Positions 21,180-33,378 of a DNA stretch of 64,000 bases are shown piece after piece; the first letter of the stretch is position 1, and each line of letters opens with the position of its first letter. The notes under the pieces are model-generated. The model was not told the DNA's origin, searched no databases, and saw only the letters and a program-made list of their open reading frames with translations. The DNA lies in NCBI GenBank assembly GCA_022559845.1, contig CM040126.1, forward strand, positions 127,572,886 to 127,636,885, given 5' to 3'. Source of the DNA: Amorphophallus konjac. Its lineage: Eukaryota > Streptophyta > Magnoliopsida > Alismatales > Araceae. The translations under genes were made by a program, and so were the position numbers.

Positions 21180-22551
21180 TGTAGACACGCCAAAAATGAC
21201 GCTATGTTGATCAAATCTCATATCACTATAATGACGCCCCAAAGTGAACTTCAATATATTCATAATATGAAGTTTTTCTATTTTCTTGTGTGTGGGTTTA
21301 TTTATTTTGCATTTTTGTGATTCGCGACCTGAAGAGGGGCGTTATTTAAATAGCGACCTTCTCTAGGGTGTTTTCTCAAGAAAGGACGACTAAACTTCAT
21401 GGCGTCAATTCCTGGTATTATCCGGTTTTAAAGTAAATGCAAAATCAATTTAATTATTGGTTAACGTCCTTCCTCAGGGCGTGTTTTAAATTAACGCCTC
21501 TATCCTAGGCGTGTTCTCATGGTTTTTAAACAAAGTAAGTTCTATTGCCAAAATTAGATCCAAGAAGTGACGCCCTTGATAGAGGTCGTGTTTTGAGTAA
21601 CGTCTTGATGTAGGTCGTCAATTTTGAATTGACGCTCGTATCTAAGTCGTGTTTTAGTTCGGAGTCCTGCCTTTTTCCATCTTTCCCTCACAGTTCCCTG
21701 CCTTGTTTCAACCTCTTGCTCGATGTTAATCCTTTCCTTGGATATTCCTTGCCCGTTCTTATCTTCCCTTGTTTGATCACATCCGATTGGAATCTTATAT
21801 AAGGAAGCCTGGATCGATCGTCATAAGGTTGAACACCCACATATACAGAGAAAAAAGATTGCAGGTTCTGTACGAGCAGAGTTTTCTTTCTTCTTCCTGT
21901 GCAGTCGTTCCTCTGCATCCTTTTCATAGGAGTTCACTCGTGTCCACTGCTTCCTCTTCTTCCCATCAACATATTCTTCACACGGTTTCCCTTTACTGTC
22001 ATCAGGGACAACAGGGTTCTTTTATTTCGTTTATTTTGTTTATGAGCATATCATCCTTCGTCCCACCGTCAGTCTTTCTTATTGCATTAAGTCCTATCAC
22101 CATCATTATCGTATCATATCTCCTTCCCTAGCTCTTCTCTAGGGGTTTAAAAACAAAAAAATAAAAAGAGGTGCGCATGTTGATTTCATTTTTCAACATC
22201 ATATTCTTTATTTGGGATTGATACTACTTGCATTGGCTGATCCCTTTTCATTTTGCTTTGTTTCATTGCCTTTTTTGCAAGGTAATCAATAGGAGAACCC
22301 TTCTCATCGGCCGGCCGATTGAAGAAGGAGGAAGGAACTTCACATCATCCCGCATTCCAATCTTCACCAGGTATTCGCGATATCTTTTTATTATTATTGA
22401 GGTAACCCCTCTGGCGATCACATCTCCATTTTTGCACCACGTGCAAGCTTTTTCTTCCCCTTATTTATGCATTAATCATTATTCTCCCCCTTGTTTTTTT
22501 TCACATCATTTATTCTCTTGTGATTTTGTGTGGGATTTATGCCCATCCACA
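21180..22551 (+). repeat. Tat-A 3' LTR
   Basis: This LTR of 1372 bp runs TGTAGACACGCC...CCATCCACA. It shares with the Tat-B LTR the first 15 or so bases, a CGGCCGGCCGAT segment (22310), the CTGGCGATCACA segment (22412) and mini-hairpins at 21310-21650. A TATA box (TATATAAG) lies at 21796-21802. The right boundary is set by the start of Athila-A LTR sequence (CTGTCAGAGCT), which also occurs uninterrupted near 32400. Confidence 0.85.
21796..21802 (+). promoter_or_regulatory. TATA box in Tat-A LTR
   Basis: TATATAA followed by GG lies about 615 bp into the LTR, in the plus orientation of the element. The RNA would start about 30 bp downstream. Confidence 0.6.
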
Positions 22552-23946
22552 CTGTCAGAGCTGCATACGAAAGCAAAAATGGCGGGAAACCAATAGGAGG
22601 CGTCCAGTACCCCAGGCGCCCCCTTCTTGGCACATGGATCGAGGCAAAAAATAAAATAAGGAAATAAGAAGTGGCGCCCATCTACATAGTCACGGATTCA
22701 AATAAACGACCAGTGCACCAATCGTCAATTTAGATGCATAACTGACGCCCGTAAAACCTCCATAACGTCTCCTTGATGTGCTCACTCGATCAATGGGCAT
22801 TCATGGGCCCTCAAACTCTATAAAAGTGGCACCGAGGCCCCACTTTTTATAACTTTTTTCCCCATGAACCTTTTCATTCTTCACCTCCCTCATCTGTCTG
22901 TTTCTCTATCTCCCTGTCAAAAGTGCATTTCTTTTCGTTCCAACAATCATCTAGCCTAGCTTTTACATGCATTTATGTTCATCATTTCAAATTGTGTTCT
23001 TCATCAAAGTTGTTCATTTCCAAACGCTCTTCAATTTCTTCATCTTTATCCCCTCCTAAGTCTTTCTCATTTTTAAGTTATTCTCGATTTTCCAACCCTC
23101 TATTCTTCATCTTTTTACTATTCATACTCCTTTTTCAGTCGCATTCTCCTCCATTTTTCACCAACCTTCTCACATTTTCTGCTTCCACTGTCTTCATCAA
23201 GCTTCTTCCCCTTTCCATGCTCTACAACTTTGTCTTCTACCACATCTCCTAATTTTCCTCTGATTTAAAACTATTCTCTCTTCTTTCACCCTCTGTTTTA
23301 CTCACTTTTCTTTCTTACTATTCACCCATTTTCTTCTCCATTTTAAATTCATGCATCACATGTCTTAGAACCTTTTCGCTTCCCTCTATCTCCTCTCCCT
23401 ACACATTCTTCCATACCTCCCTTTGGCAGAGATTCTCCCTCGGTGTCCTCAAGGCGGTGTTCACTTCAAGGCGGGGCGGACTCAAAGGCTCGGCGCCGCG
23501 TGAACGGCAGTGATCTTCCATTCCCGGCTATTTCTTCCCATTTTTCCTTTGTTTTATTGCAAGTTGTGATTGTAATTCTCATAGAGTTGTACTCTTCATT
23601 TTGATAGCAATGAAAATGGCTTATGTTATTTGAGTTCTTCCTCTCTTTCCCCCTATCTTCCACATTTCTCTTCTTAATTCCTCTCACATTCTTTATGTAG
23701 TTTTATTTCAATTCCATGCATCTTTTCTTTCTTTTTGTTTAAGCTCACTCAAACTCGAATTTTCTCAAATACAAGTGTTTTCCAACTAGTGCTCAATTGA
23801 AAATATTTCTTCCTCGTGGGATCGACCCATATTCTCATCACTTTACTTGAATTTTCAAAGCTATTTAAGTGAGTGAGTGCGGTCATAAATTTTAAAATTA
23901 TATGTGACACGACATATTTCAAACGACACATTTGCCTACCGCATCA
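22552..23946 (+). repeat. Athila-A 5' LTR (last 1395 bp)
   Basis: It matches 32400-32740 plus 51541-52598 closely and ends CCTACCGCATCA. A TATA box (TATAAAA) lies at 22819-22825, followed by a CT-rich transcribed leader. Apparent short ORFs in the CT-rich part (for example 22923-23252) are frames of LTR sequence, repeated in the other copy. Confidence 0.9.
22819..22825 (+). promoter_or_regulatory. TATA box in Athila-A 5' LTR
   Basis: CTCTATAAAAGTGGCACCGAGG is present here and again at 32672-32678 in the 3' LTR. The conserved copy and position support a core promoter. Confidence 0.65.
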
Positions 23947-23951
23947 ATTTT

Positions 23952-23969
23952 TGACGCCGTTGTCGGGGA
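23952..23969 (+). promoter_or_regulatory. Athila-A primer binding site
   Basis: TGACGCCGTTGTCGGGGA begins five bases after the LTR. It differs at two positions from the usual Athila site TGGCGCCGTTGCCGGGGA, which pairs with tRNA-Asp. Confidence 0.85.
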
Positions 23970-25306
23970 AGAAATTATTTTTAATGGTTGGAATTTCTTG
24001 TGTTTGATGTATATATGTAAATACTAATTTTTCTATTTTTATTTTATAGGAACAAAATAAAAAAATCAGAAAATCAAAAAATTCATAAAAAAATTGGACC
24101 TGAAAATCCCAGGAAATAATATGTCACAGAAAGTTTCGTTGAAAGCTAGAACTGTAGCAGAAAGTTAGAAATCAGAAAAATCCAAGAAAATCAATTGTCG
24201 TTGAAGGTAAGTAAACGTAGGAAAATGTCATGTTTTGTTTATTTTTGAAAATTTCTAAAAAAAATTTAAATTTTTTTTGAAAAATTCATAAAACTCAGAA
24301 AACTCAGAAAACATCAAAACATACTTTTTGGATTTATTTTTCAATAGATTGGCATATTGTTTATTTTTTTAGTTAATAGTTTCCTTTATTCATTTCTAGA
24401 AAAAAAATCAGAAAACAGAAAATCAGAAAAAAGAAAAAACATTTCCATGTTAGCATGACTTCATCTTAGTTGCATCTTTTCTCATGCATTGTGTATTTAG
24501 TTGATTATTGGTCATGCATTTGTGTCATTTATCTTTCATTTCTCAGTTACTTGCATCATCTTTTGAAAAAAAACCCTTCTCTTCTTTTCTATTTCCCCTT
24601 CTTAAGGACATTAGGATCCTTACACCCTTCTTGGATTTAGAAGGACCCTCTATTGAATATTCTGTCTCTTTAGATTAGAAATTCTATTTTCAAGACCTCC
24701 ATAAGTCCTCGCACCAGTGGATTCCCTCACGAAAGCCCGGCTGGTTGTATCAAGAAGTACCCCGAAGGTAGATTGCCCTTAGAAGGTTTCACATAAAAAA
24801 GAGTGTTATAATTTGTTACTAATTTGAAAAATTGGTGTCTAAGGCTAGAGCTTAAAAGGCAAACGCCTAAGTGAGATTGTGGTTATTTAATTAGGAGCCT
24901 ACGAAAGTAGGGGGAGCCTCCCACAACTCCATCTCTTACCTGGTCAATTGACCAATTTGGTACTGAGTACCAATCCCTCTTTTCATAAAAAATCCAAAAA
25001 AAAATTATCATCATTTTACACTCATATAGTTAATCATTCATTGCATCTGCATGTTGTAGTTGACTCATTGCATTATTTTCAAAACCCAAAAGAAAAAAAA
25101 TCATCATTTGTTCACAAACCATTCATATAGGAATTAATTTATTAAATTATAAGTCGCATTGCTTTCCAATTGAAAAAAAATAAAACAAAACATCTTTCTT
25201 TGGGCCCTTTTTGCATTGCATGCAGGGTAGGAGATCCCTACACCCACACTTGATAGGACCCATTGAAAACATAGAGAGGTTAGTGCATCATCCTCAACCT
25301 AACCTC
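23970..25306 (+). other. Athila-A 5' untranslated leader
   Basis: AT-rich leader of 1.3 kb with A-rich runs and no gene. Part of it (24825-24965) reappears in reverse complement at 52855-52975 in Athila-B. Confidence 0.75.
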
Positions 25307-26340
25307 ATGGCTGATCAAAACCAAAACCAAGCTCCCAAACAGATGAAGGACTATTTCATGCCAAACTAATACCAACCATCCTTCTATGTCCAAGCACCTC
25401 AGAACTAGGCGGTTCAGTATGAAATCAAGTCAAGTACCATCCAAATGTTGCCATCTTTTTATGAAAATCCCAATGAAGACCTATACAAACATCTCGATGA
25501 ATTCCTTCAGATTTGCTCAACTGTTAAAATCCATAACTTCTCAGATGATGCTCTTAAACTTACCCTCTTCCCATTCTCTCTTAAGGACAAAGCCAAATAT
25601 TGGTTAGGGGCCTTGGGTAGGACAATCGGCACCTGGGGAGAGATGCAAAAAGAATTTTTGAAGAAATTCTACCCTATAAGGCGAACAAACACAATGAGAA
25701 GAGCCATAACTAGATTTACTCAAAATCCTGGTGAACAGATACATGAGGCTTGGGATACATTGAAAGATCTATTGAGAAAATATCCCCATCATGGTCTGTC
25801 AAGATGGTAAATTGTTCAAGCATTTTATGAGGGATTAACAGAGAACTATAGACAAATGGTGGATGCTTCATGTGGGGGAGCGTTTATGAGCAAGAATGAG
25901 GATGAGGCTTACGATTTATTTGAAATACTTAGTGAAAACAACATTTGTCATGTCTCACTAACTTCATATGAATGAATGATTGGGCCAAACAAGAGGGTCG
26001 GGCTCTACGAAGTTAAGAATCAAGGAGAGTGTGAGAATAAAATGGATATCAATGCCATAACCCAAAGGTTGAATAAAATGGACTTATTGGTGAAGAAGAT
26101 AGAAAAGGTTGATTTGGTTGTTCAGAAGCTAAACCAGTTAATGTCTGTGAATAGGCAGGAACCTTCCTTACCTTCTGCCCCTCAATCTCAATAATTCTCA
26201 ACCCCCACTCATGAAGAAATTTGTGCTTTGTGTTCTAGCACTAGCCATGCTGTAATTGATTGCCCCACTGCGGCCCAACTTCCACATTTTATCAAAGAAC
26301 AGATCTTTGCTGCTCAAGGTGTCTCCAAATCCTTTATATG
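25307..26340 (+). pseudogene. gag: Athila-A gag remnant
   Basis: An ATG at 25307 (MADQNQNQAPKQMKDYF) starts a frame that holds the retrotransposon capsid domain (MLPSFYENPNEDLYKHLDE, FPFSLKDKAKYWLGAL, then FYEGLTENYRQMVDASCGGA) and a zinc knuckle, C-x2-C-x4-H-x4-C, at about 26223-26265 (CALCSSTSHAVIDCP). In-frame stops lie at 25367, 25406, 25808, 25973 and 26192. The frame is lost after about 26338. The domain order and positions are normal for Athila gag, but the gene is dead. Confidence 0.85.
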
Positions 26341-28064
26341 ATCCCTATTCTAATACCTACAATCCAGGTTAGAGGAATCACCCCAATTTCTCTTGGAAGA
26401 CTCAGCAAGGTCCATCCACTCAATCCAATCCTCCACACCATCCAGTCCCAAAATAATCTTTTCAGATGCCAAGTCAATCTAACCATAATTTCTCTTATCA
26501 GCCACCTTTTCAACAACACTCATTTCAGCAACCGTCATTCCATCAAACTCAGGCCGCATACTCTCAAGCTCAATTCTTTCAGGGCCAGTTTCAATAAATT
26601 TCTACACATCGTTCCCATCAACCACAATATCAGCCACCTCTCACTCAGCCCAATTTTGATGACAAATTAGAACAACTCCAACAACTCATCCTTACTCAGG
26701 CGCAATCCATTTCTAAGTTGGAGAATCAGATAGGGCAGTTAGCAGCAAATAGCATGAGGAGAGAGGTAGGCCAACTTCCTAGCCAACCCCGAAATCAACA
26801 ATCCCCAGGCTTTCCCCAAAGAGCTCCCATTCTTCCTCAACCTAATCAACCCAATCAACCTCAGCCGCCCCCTCCTGTAGGTCCTCAATTCGAGAATGCT
26901 AAAGCTATCTCTACCCTTAGGAGCGGGAAGATTCTTAGTGACCCTTATCAGGCTAGGGGTGTTACAAGTAGTTCGGGCCAAGAAGCCCATGTAGACAGTG
27001 ATAGTGAGGATGAGGAGCCTGTGATTATACAAGAGAAAAAGAAGCCGAAGGGGGGGGGAAACAAACTGGATAAAAGAAAAGCAAAGGTTGATGAAGGACC
27101 ACGAGAGTATGTGCCTAAGGTCCCTTTCCCAGACGCTATGAAGTCAAATGCTCAAAGAAAAACACCGGTCCAACAAGAAGAGCTAATGGAGTTGTTTAAG
27201 CAAGTAAACATCAACATTCCTCTCTTAGATGCGATCAAGCATGTGCCGGCATACACAAAGTTTTTGAAAGAGCTGTGCACACCAAAAAGGAACCAAAGGT
27301 AATAACACAAAAGATCCGCTTGTCCGAGGACGTTAGTGCTATTGTTATGAACCATTTACCTAAAAAGCTGAAGGACCCCGGAGCCCCACTAATTTCATGT
27401 GATATAGGTGGAATGACATTTGATAAAGCATTGTTGGACCTTGGAGCCAGTGTGAATTTGTTGCCCACCTTTATTTATGAACACTTTGATCTGGAGGAGT
27501 TAAAGCCCACGTCCATAATCCTTCAATTGGCAGATCGTTCTGTGAAAGCACCAAGGGGTCTGTTGGAAGATGTGATTGTGAAAGTTCATGAATGCTATTT
27601 CCTGGTGGATTTTCTTATTCTGGACATGGCCTCGTCCCAGGAACTCATGCACACACCTATCATTTTGGGACGACCATTTCGAGCTACGACAAAGGCCAAT
27701 ATAAATTACGCCACGGGAATGATGGATATTTCCTTTGGAGGCGAGAAAGTTTCTTTGAATGTGTTCAAAGCTTCTCAGAGAATGCAACATTGTTGATATA
27801 TTTAAGGAGCTGATTGATGAGAGTCCGGATGTTAACAAGAATTTGATAGAAGAGGGTAGCATGCTCCAGGATTCGCCTATCTTTTGTGCACCCTACTCTA
27901 GAATTGAGCCACTCCCTCCATTGCAAGCTGAACCTACTCTACCATCTTTGGATCAGCCACCTATTCTTGAACTAAAACCTCTGCCAGACTCTCTGAAATA
28001 TGCCTATCTAGGCCCTGACCAAACCATGCCTGTAATCATTGCTTCCAATCTCACCTCTGCCTAA
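26340..28064 (+). pseudogene. Athila-A gag-protease linker and aspartic protease remnant
   Basis: A Q/P-rich linker with frameshifts (26340-26700) leads to an open piece at 26718-27302 (MENQIGQLAANSMRRE, ISTLRSGKIL). A frameshift near 27290 leads to the protease at 27275-27796: FDKALLDLGASVNLLP holds a D-L-G-A-S active-site motif, followed by ILGRPF. Another shift near 27780 opens 27759-28064 (linker to RT). Reading-frame changes at each boundary show decay. Confidence 0.82.
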
Positions 28065-28117
28065 GAATCTAAGCTTCAGAAGTCCTTAAGGAGCACAGGG
28101 GGGCAATAGGTTGGTCT

Positions 28118-29363
28118 GTGGAAGATTTAAAGGGTATTAGTCCGGATGTGTGCATGCATTACATTTACTTGGAGGACAATGCCAAACCAAGTAGGGAAAT
28201 GCAACGCCGGTTAAATCCAAGTATGAAGGAGGTGGTTAAGAAAGAAGTTGTCAAGTGGTTGGATGCTGGGATTATTTATCCCATCTCAAACAGTAAGTGG
28301 GTCAGCCCAACCCAAGTAGTTCCTAAGAAGTCAGGGCTGACAGTTGTAACAAATGAGAAAGTAGAAGAAGTTCCCACACTATTACAAACGGGGTTGAGAG
28401 TTTGTATTGATTACAGAAAATTGAATTCAGTGACAAAGAAAGATCATTTCCCACTCCCGTTCATAGATCAGATTCTGGAAAGATTGGCTGGGTCGAAGTA
28501 TTATTGCTTCTTGGATGGTTACTCAGGATACAATCAGGTTGCTATTTTTCCGGAGGATCAAGAAAAGACAACTTTCACGTGCCCCTATGAGACATTTGCT
28601 TTCAGAAGAATGCCTTTTGGGCTCTGCAATGCCCCCGCCACCTTTTAACGGTGTATGATGTCGATATTTTCAGAAATGGTGGGGGAATGTTTGGAAGTTT
28701 TTATGGATGAATTTTCAGTTTTTGGTTCTTCATTTGAAGATTGTTTGAAAAACTTGACTCAAGTTCTAAAGAAGTGTATCAAATCAAATCTTGTGTTGAG
28801 CTGGGAGAAGAGCCACTTCATGGTGAGAGAAGGGATAGTTTTAGGCCATGTAGTTTCAGAAAGGGGAATAGAGGTTGACAAAGCCAAGATTGACTTGATT
28901 TCCAATCTTCCTCCCCCTTCATTTGTTAAACAAATCCGATCATTTTTTGTCCATGCAGGTTTCTACAAAAGATTCATCCAAAACTTCTCCACCATTGCTC
29001 GACCTCTCACATAATTGCTAGCCAACGACACTCCCTTTCATTTTGATGATTCTTGTCTTGAGGCATTTAGTTCTTTGAAAGCGGCCCTTACTCAAGCTCC
29101 TATTCTTCAATCTCCTGACTGGTCGCTTCCCTTTGAGATAATGTGTGATGCCTCAGATTATGCTGTTGGAGTTGTCCTAGGTAGAGAATTGAAAAGAAGC
29201 CTGTGGTGATATACTATGCGAGCCGCACCCTTGCTGATGCACAGCTGAACTACACTACCACAGAGAAAGAACTATTAGCTGTTGTGTTTACCCTGAAAAT
29301 TTTTGATCATATCTGTTAAGGCAAAAGTCATTGTCTATTCCGATCACTCAGCATTAAAATTTT
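28118..29363 (+). pseudogene. pol: Athila-A reverse transcriptase and RNase H remnant
   Basis: RT motifs are recognisable: SKWVSPTQVVPKKSG, CIDYRKLNSVTKKDHFPLPF, YYCFLDGYSGYNQVAI, and FRRMPFGLCNAPATF. In-frame stops occur at 28646 and 29012. The catalytic box reads FMDEF (GAA at 28709-28711) where Athila RTs normally have two adjacent aspartates. RNase H starts at about 29120 (FEIMCDASDYAVGVVLG); two frameshifts between 29195 and 29365 break it. Catalytic loss plus stops and shifts make this copy inactive. Confidence 0.88.
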
Positions 29364-30850
29364 TTGATGTCTAAGAAGGAAGCCAAACCCCATCTCATTC
29401 GGTGGATTTTGTTATTACAAGAATTTGATTTAAAAATAAGAGACAAAAAGGGGTTGGAGCATGTTGTAGCTGATCACTTGTCTAGGATTGTCATTCTCGA
29501 AAGTGCTCCTATGACCAATTCTTTTTCTGATGAGCAAATTCTTTCCATCTCTCACGCAACAACCCCCTGGTTCGCTCACATAGTCAACTACCTAGCGGTA
29601 GGTCAAATTCTAGGAGGGTGGTCTAAGCAGGAGAAGGATCGATTCTTTTCAAAGGTAAAACACTATTTTTAGGAGGACTTGGAGCTGTTTCACATGGGTC
29701 CTGATCAAATCATTAGAAGATGTGTCCTCGAGGAAGAACAACAATCGGTGTTGAATTTTTGTCATAATTTTGCTTGTGGGGGACATTTTTCAGGAAAGAA
29801 GATTGCGGCAAAAGTTTTACAAAGTGGATTTTATTGGCCCACTTTATTCAAGGATGCTTATGATTGTTCAAAAGCTTGTTTGAGGTGTCAAGTCGTGGGA
29901 AACATTTCAAGTAAAAATATGATGCCATTAAGTCCCATTTTAACAGTAGAAATCTTTGATGTTTGGGGAATTGACTTTATGGGACCGTTTCCACCATCTT
30001 TTGGAAATGAATACATCTTAGTGGCAGTCGATTACGTCTCAAAATGGATTGAAGCTATAGCCACAAGGACAAATGACCACAGGGTTGTGATGAAATTTGT
30101 TAAGAAAAATATCTTTTCTAGATTCGGGTGTCCGAAGGCTATTATCAGTGATGGGGGTTCTCACTTCACCCATTCTCAGTTTCGAGTTCTGCCCCGAAAA
30201 TACGGAATCACTCACAAGCATGCAAGCCCTTATCACCCCCAAACCAGTGACCATGTAGAAGTTTCCAACAGGGAGATCAAAAACATCCTGCATAAAATAG
30301 TTCGGCCGGATAGGAAAGACTGGTCCGAGAGATTAGATGATGCACTTTGGGCCTACAGAACTGCATTTAAAACTCCCATTGGCATGTCTCCTTACCGTCT
30401 CATTTTTTGAAAAGCCTGCCACTTGCCCATAGAACTAGAACATAGAGCATATTGGGCCATCAAGCAAGTTAACTTCAATCTCACTCAAGCTGCGTCCCAA
30501 AGAGCTCTACAAATGAATGAACTGGAAGAACTGCACAATGAAGCCTATGAGAATTCTAAAATCTAAAAGGCCAAAATGAAAGCTTTTCATGATAAACATA
30601 TTCAAAGGAAAACTTCTCAACCAAATCAAAAGGTTTGGCTTTCTAATTCTAGGCTGCGCTTGTTCCCCGAAAGTTGAAGTCTAGATGGGACAGACCATTT
30701 GTAGTCATTAAAGCTTTTGACCATGGTGCTGTAAAAATTTTGAATCCTAATAATGGCCAAATTTTCACTATCAACGGCCAACGGTTGAAGCCCTATTTGG
30801 AAAATGAGCAACTGCAAAAGGAATCTTTTACTCTGAGTGATGTGGAATAG
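29364..30850 (+). pseudogene. pol: Athila-A integrase remnant
   Basis: After VVADHLSRI, the end of RNase H, integrase runs from about 29740. It has a zinc module ([20 protein letters not shown]), a core with D in [10 protein letters not shown] in IISDGGSHF and E in [10 protein letters not shown], and [15 protein letters not shown]. Stops at 29670 and 30408 and a frameshift near 30675 interrupt it. The C-terminal part reads WDRPFVVIKAFDHGAV and ends at TAG 30848-30850. The DDE residues themselves survive. Confidence 0.87.
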
Positions 30851-31990
30851 ATCTTTGAAAGTTTTCATGCGTCTGGCTGAAGACGTTAAACTTAGCGCTT
30901 CTGGGAGGCAACCCAAAGTTTTTGACGCTTTTATTTTAGTGTTTTACAGTAGACAGGTCAGGACGAAGATGATGTCACCATCAATTTTAAAGAACTTCTC
31001 GCCTCACACATCAGGTTGTTTCTCTCCTACTCAGATGCATTTCTACTTTCACATGTCATTGAGGACAATGCCATTCAAGTTAGGGGGGAGAAACTTTTTC
31101 ATGATGCATATAATATAACCTGATAGGAGCTTTTTGCATACCATTTGTGCATGAAAAAGATGAAACCTCCAATTGATTTCTCCTGATTTATGCTTTTATT
31201 GAAAGTAATTCTGGAATGGAAAAGGCTAGGAAAAGGATAATGGAAAAGTTATTCAATCTAGCTACAGAAAACTGATATAAGAATCTCTTTAAAATATCAT
31301 GCACACTTTAGAAAAATGAAATTCACATTGCACACTATTGAAACAAATAGGACAAGCCTTCTGTTGTTTTGAGTATTATGTTTGACGCTCTGCACTTCTT
31401 AAAAAGGATATTTTTCATGCTTTCTACAGAAGTTATCTATAAGTGCAAAAGCACATTGAAAAAATAGATGAATTCACCATGAAAAATGCCTCTAATCTTA
31501 GTAACCGGGCCTACTTCACCTAAGACGTGTTGAGGTTCGCGTCAAACAAAAAGGGAACCTTGATCTGTGAAACTGGGCCTACTTCTCCTAAGGCAAGAGT
31601 CGAGGTTCAGGTTAAACAGTGAAGGATAGTGCAGCATCATGTGTGAAGAAAATATATAAGATCCCAAGGGGACAATGAAATAAGGCAGACTAAAAGCTGG
31701 TGTGCTCAATACTCCAAGTTAGGAGGTGCAGGGTTGAAAGACACATACTTGGAATAACAAATGAGGGATGCATTATCTTTACTCTGGATTTAGTCTTACA
31801 CATGCACAAGTGCTATTGAACTTTTAGTTCTTAAAATCATGATCTAAGGCTAGTGCATATTAATACATCCTGATTCCTAATCTTTGGTTAATTCTACGCA
31901 AAAAGAACTGAAGATAGAAGTATGAATTTTGTAGACTCTTATTAGCCCTAAATTTTAATTATTTGCATTGTTAAGGGACTAGCAATGAGT
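30851..31990 (+). other. Athila-A 3' region without a detectable env ORF
   Basis: GCGCTTCTGGGAGGCAACCC at about 30895-30914 and the GTTAGGGGGGAGAA tract at 31079 are sequences I know as recurrent in plant Athila elements. I see no env-like reading frame with membrane segments. A repeated block of about 50 bp lies at 31501-31553 and 31569-31620 (see findings). Confidence 0.65.
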
Positions 31991-31991
31991 A

Positions 31992-32003
31992 AGTTAGGAG
32001 GTG
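31992..32003 (+). promoter_or_regulatory. Athila-A polypurine tract
   Basis: AGTTAGGAGGTG lies directly before the LTR start TGATGAG. It is short and interrupted by two T residues. Confidence 0.6.
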
Positions 32004-32740
32004 TGATGAGTATCACATTTTGTATCATAACTTGCATCACATGTATTATCTTTTCGCAATAAAAGTACACAGTTGTGCAACATGGATAGTTAATTCCACT
32101 CTCACACATAATTTAAGTATGTATGCATTTTATCATCATTTCTGAGCAAAAATGACAATGAGAAAGATTTAAGAAGTTGCATAACTATTCTTGAATTAAG
32201 CACAATGAGTATTTGATCTTTTGCAGGCCCTTGTGAAAAAGTAGAACCAATTGCAAGAGGCGCCCAAGTGACCAGGCGCCCCTTTAAAGGGCGCCCAGTC
32301 AAAGAGGTGCCTCCTCCAGACCTGCTGAAAGACAGAGAAGAGAGCGGAAAAGGTGAAAATTAAGAAGGCGCCCATGTCCTTGGGCGCCTCTTCACAAGAA
32401 CTGTCAGAGCTACATACGAGAGCAAAAATGGCGGGAAACCAATTGAAGGAGGCCCCCAGTACCCCAGGCGCCCCCTTCCTGGCAAATGGATCGAGGCAGA
32501 AAATAAACTAAGAAACTAAGAAAGTGGCGCCCATCTGCATAGTCACGGATTCAAATAAACGACCAGTGTGCCAATCATCAATTCAGATGCATAACCGACG
32601 CTCGTGAAACCTCCATAACGTCTCCTTGATGTGCTCACTCGATCAATGGGCATTTATGAGCCCTCAAACTCTATAAAAGTGGCACCGAGGCCTCTCTTTT
32701 CATAACTTTTTCCCCCATTAACCTTTTCATTCTTCACCTC
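32004..32740 (+). repeat. Athila-A 3' LTR, left part
   Basis: It begins TGATGAGTATCACATTTTG and is cut at 32740 by Sire-A; the rest follows at 51538. It supplies the 400 bp missing from the 5' LTR. GC-rich palindromes occur at 32259-32400 (GGCGCCC...GGGCGCC types), and the TATA box is at 32672-32678. Confidence 0.9.
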
Positions 32741-33378
32741 TGTTGGGTATGTGTTCTCACATTATTTTTGACCCTAGTTTTGATGATAACAAATATTGTG
32801 AGTTTGTGGGAGCAAAACATTGTGTGTGGTTTAAAGAATTAAAAACATTGTGTGTTTGGAAGAGCATGTGCTTTATAATGACATTTGGTTGCATTTTGAT
32901 GTTGAAATGTGATGGAATAATACTTCCTATTTGATTATGTGAGTGTATGGTTTTTAAATGAAACAATCATGTTTTTCATGTTTTTGGAAGGACTTAAAAT
33001 GATCAACAAAGATGCTCACTCATGTGCAAATGAATATCCCTCGTTTGAGGCTTTTCTTGTGTTGAGCATATGGGAGGTTCAAGAATGTCATTTGCATAAT
33101 TAAAGTCTCCATGATCTTGTATTTGTCAAACACTTTTGTTGGTTGAGAATCGAAGTCAAAATCTTGGTGAAGTGTGCTTGTAGTTTATTTGGATGAACAA
33201 GCTCAAAATGTTAAATTTGATGCTCAAATGTTGATTATGATCTAACCGCTTGTTTCATCATGTGTTTCAGGTTAAGAAATCATGTTTGATCATCATGGGA
33301 CTTTGGTAACATCTAAACATTTATTTTCCCATGTCTTTTTAGTGATTTGATAAGTTTTTGAAACCCATACTGGCATGG

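Larger units (their letters stand above)
1..22551 (+). mobile_element. Tat-A: Ty3/gypsy Tat-lineage LTR retrotransposon, 5' part outside window, split by Tat-B
   Basis: The window opens inside the pol gene of this element. From left to right it holds the end of reverse transcriptase, RNase H, a second RNase H, integrase, a long 3' region with antisense extra genes, a polypurine tract (21167-21179) and a 3' LTR (21180-22551). A second RNase H after the first is the known mark of the Tat lineage. Tat-B sits at 920-10961, inside the second RNase H. The right end abuts sequence from the middle of the Athila-A LTR, so Tat-A jumped into that LTR. Its 5' LTR, gag, protease and primer site lie before position 1, so no target duplication can be checked. 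Confidence 0.9.

Noticed and set aside
30851..32003. Env-like gene in Athila-A
   Set aside because: No frame with a signal peptide or membrane segment of useful length is visible; the region is short and non-coding.
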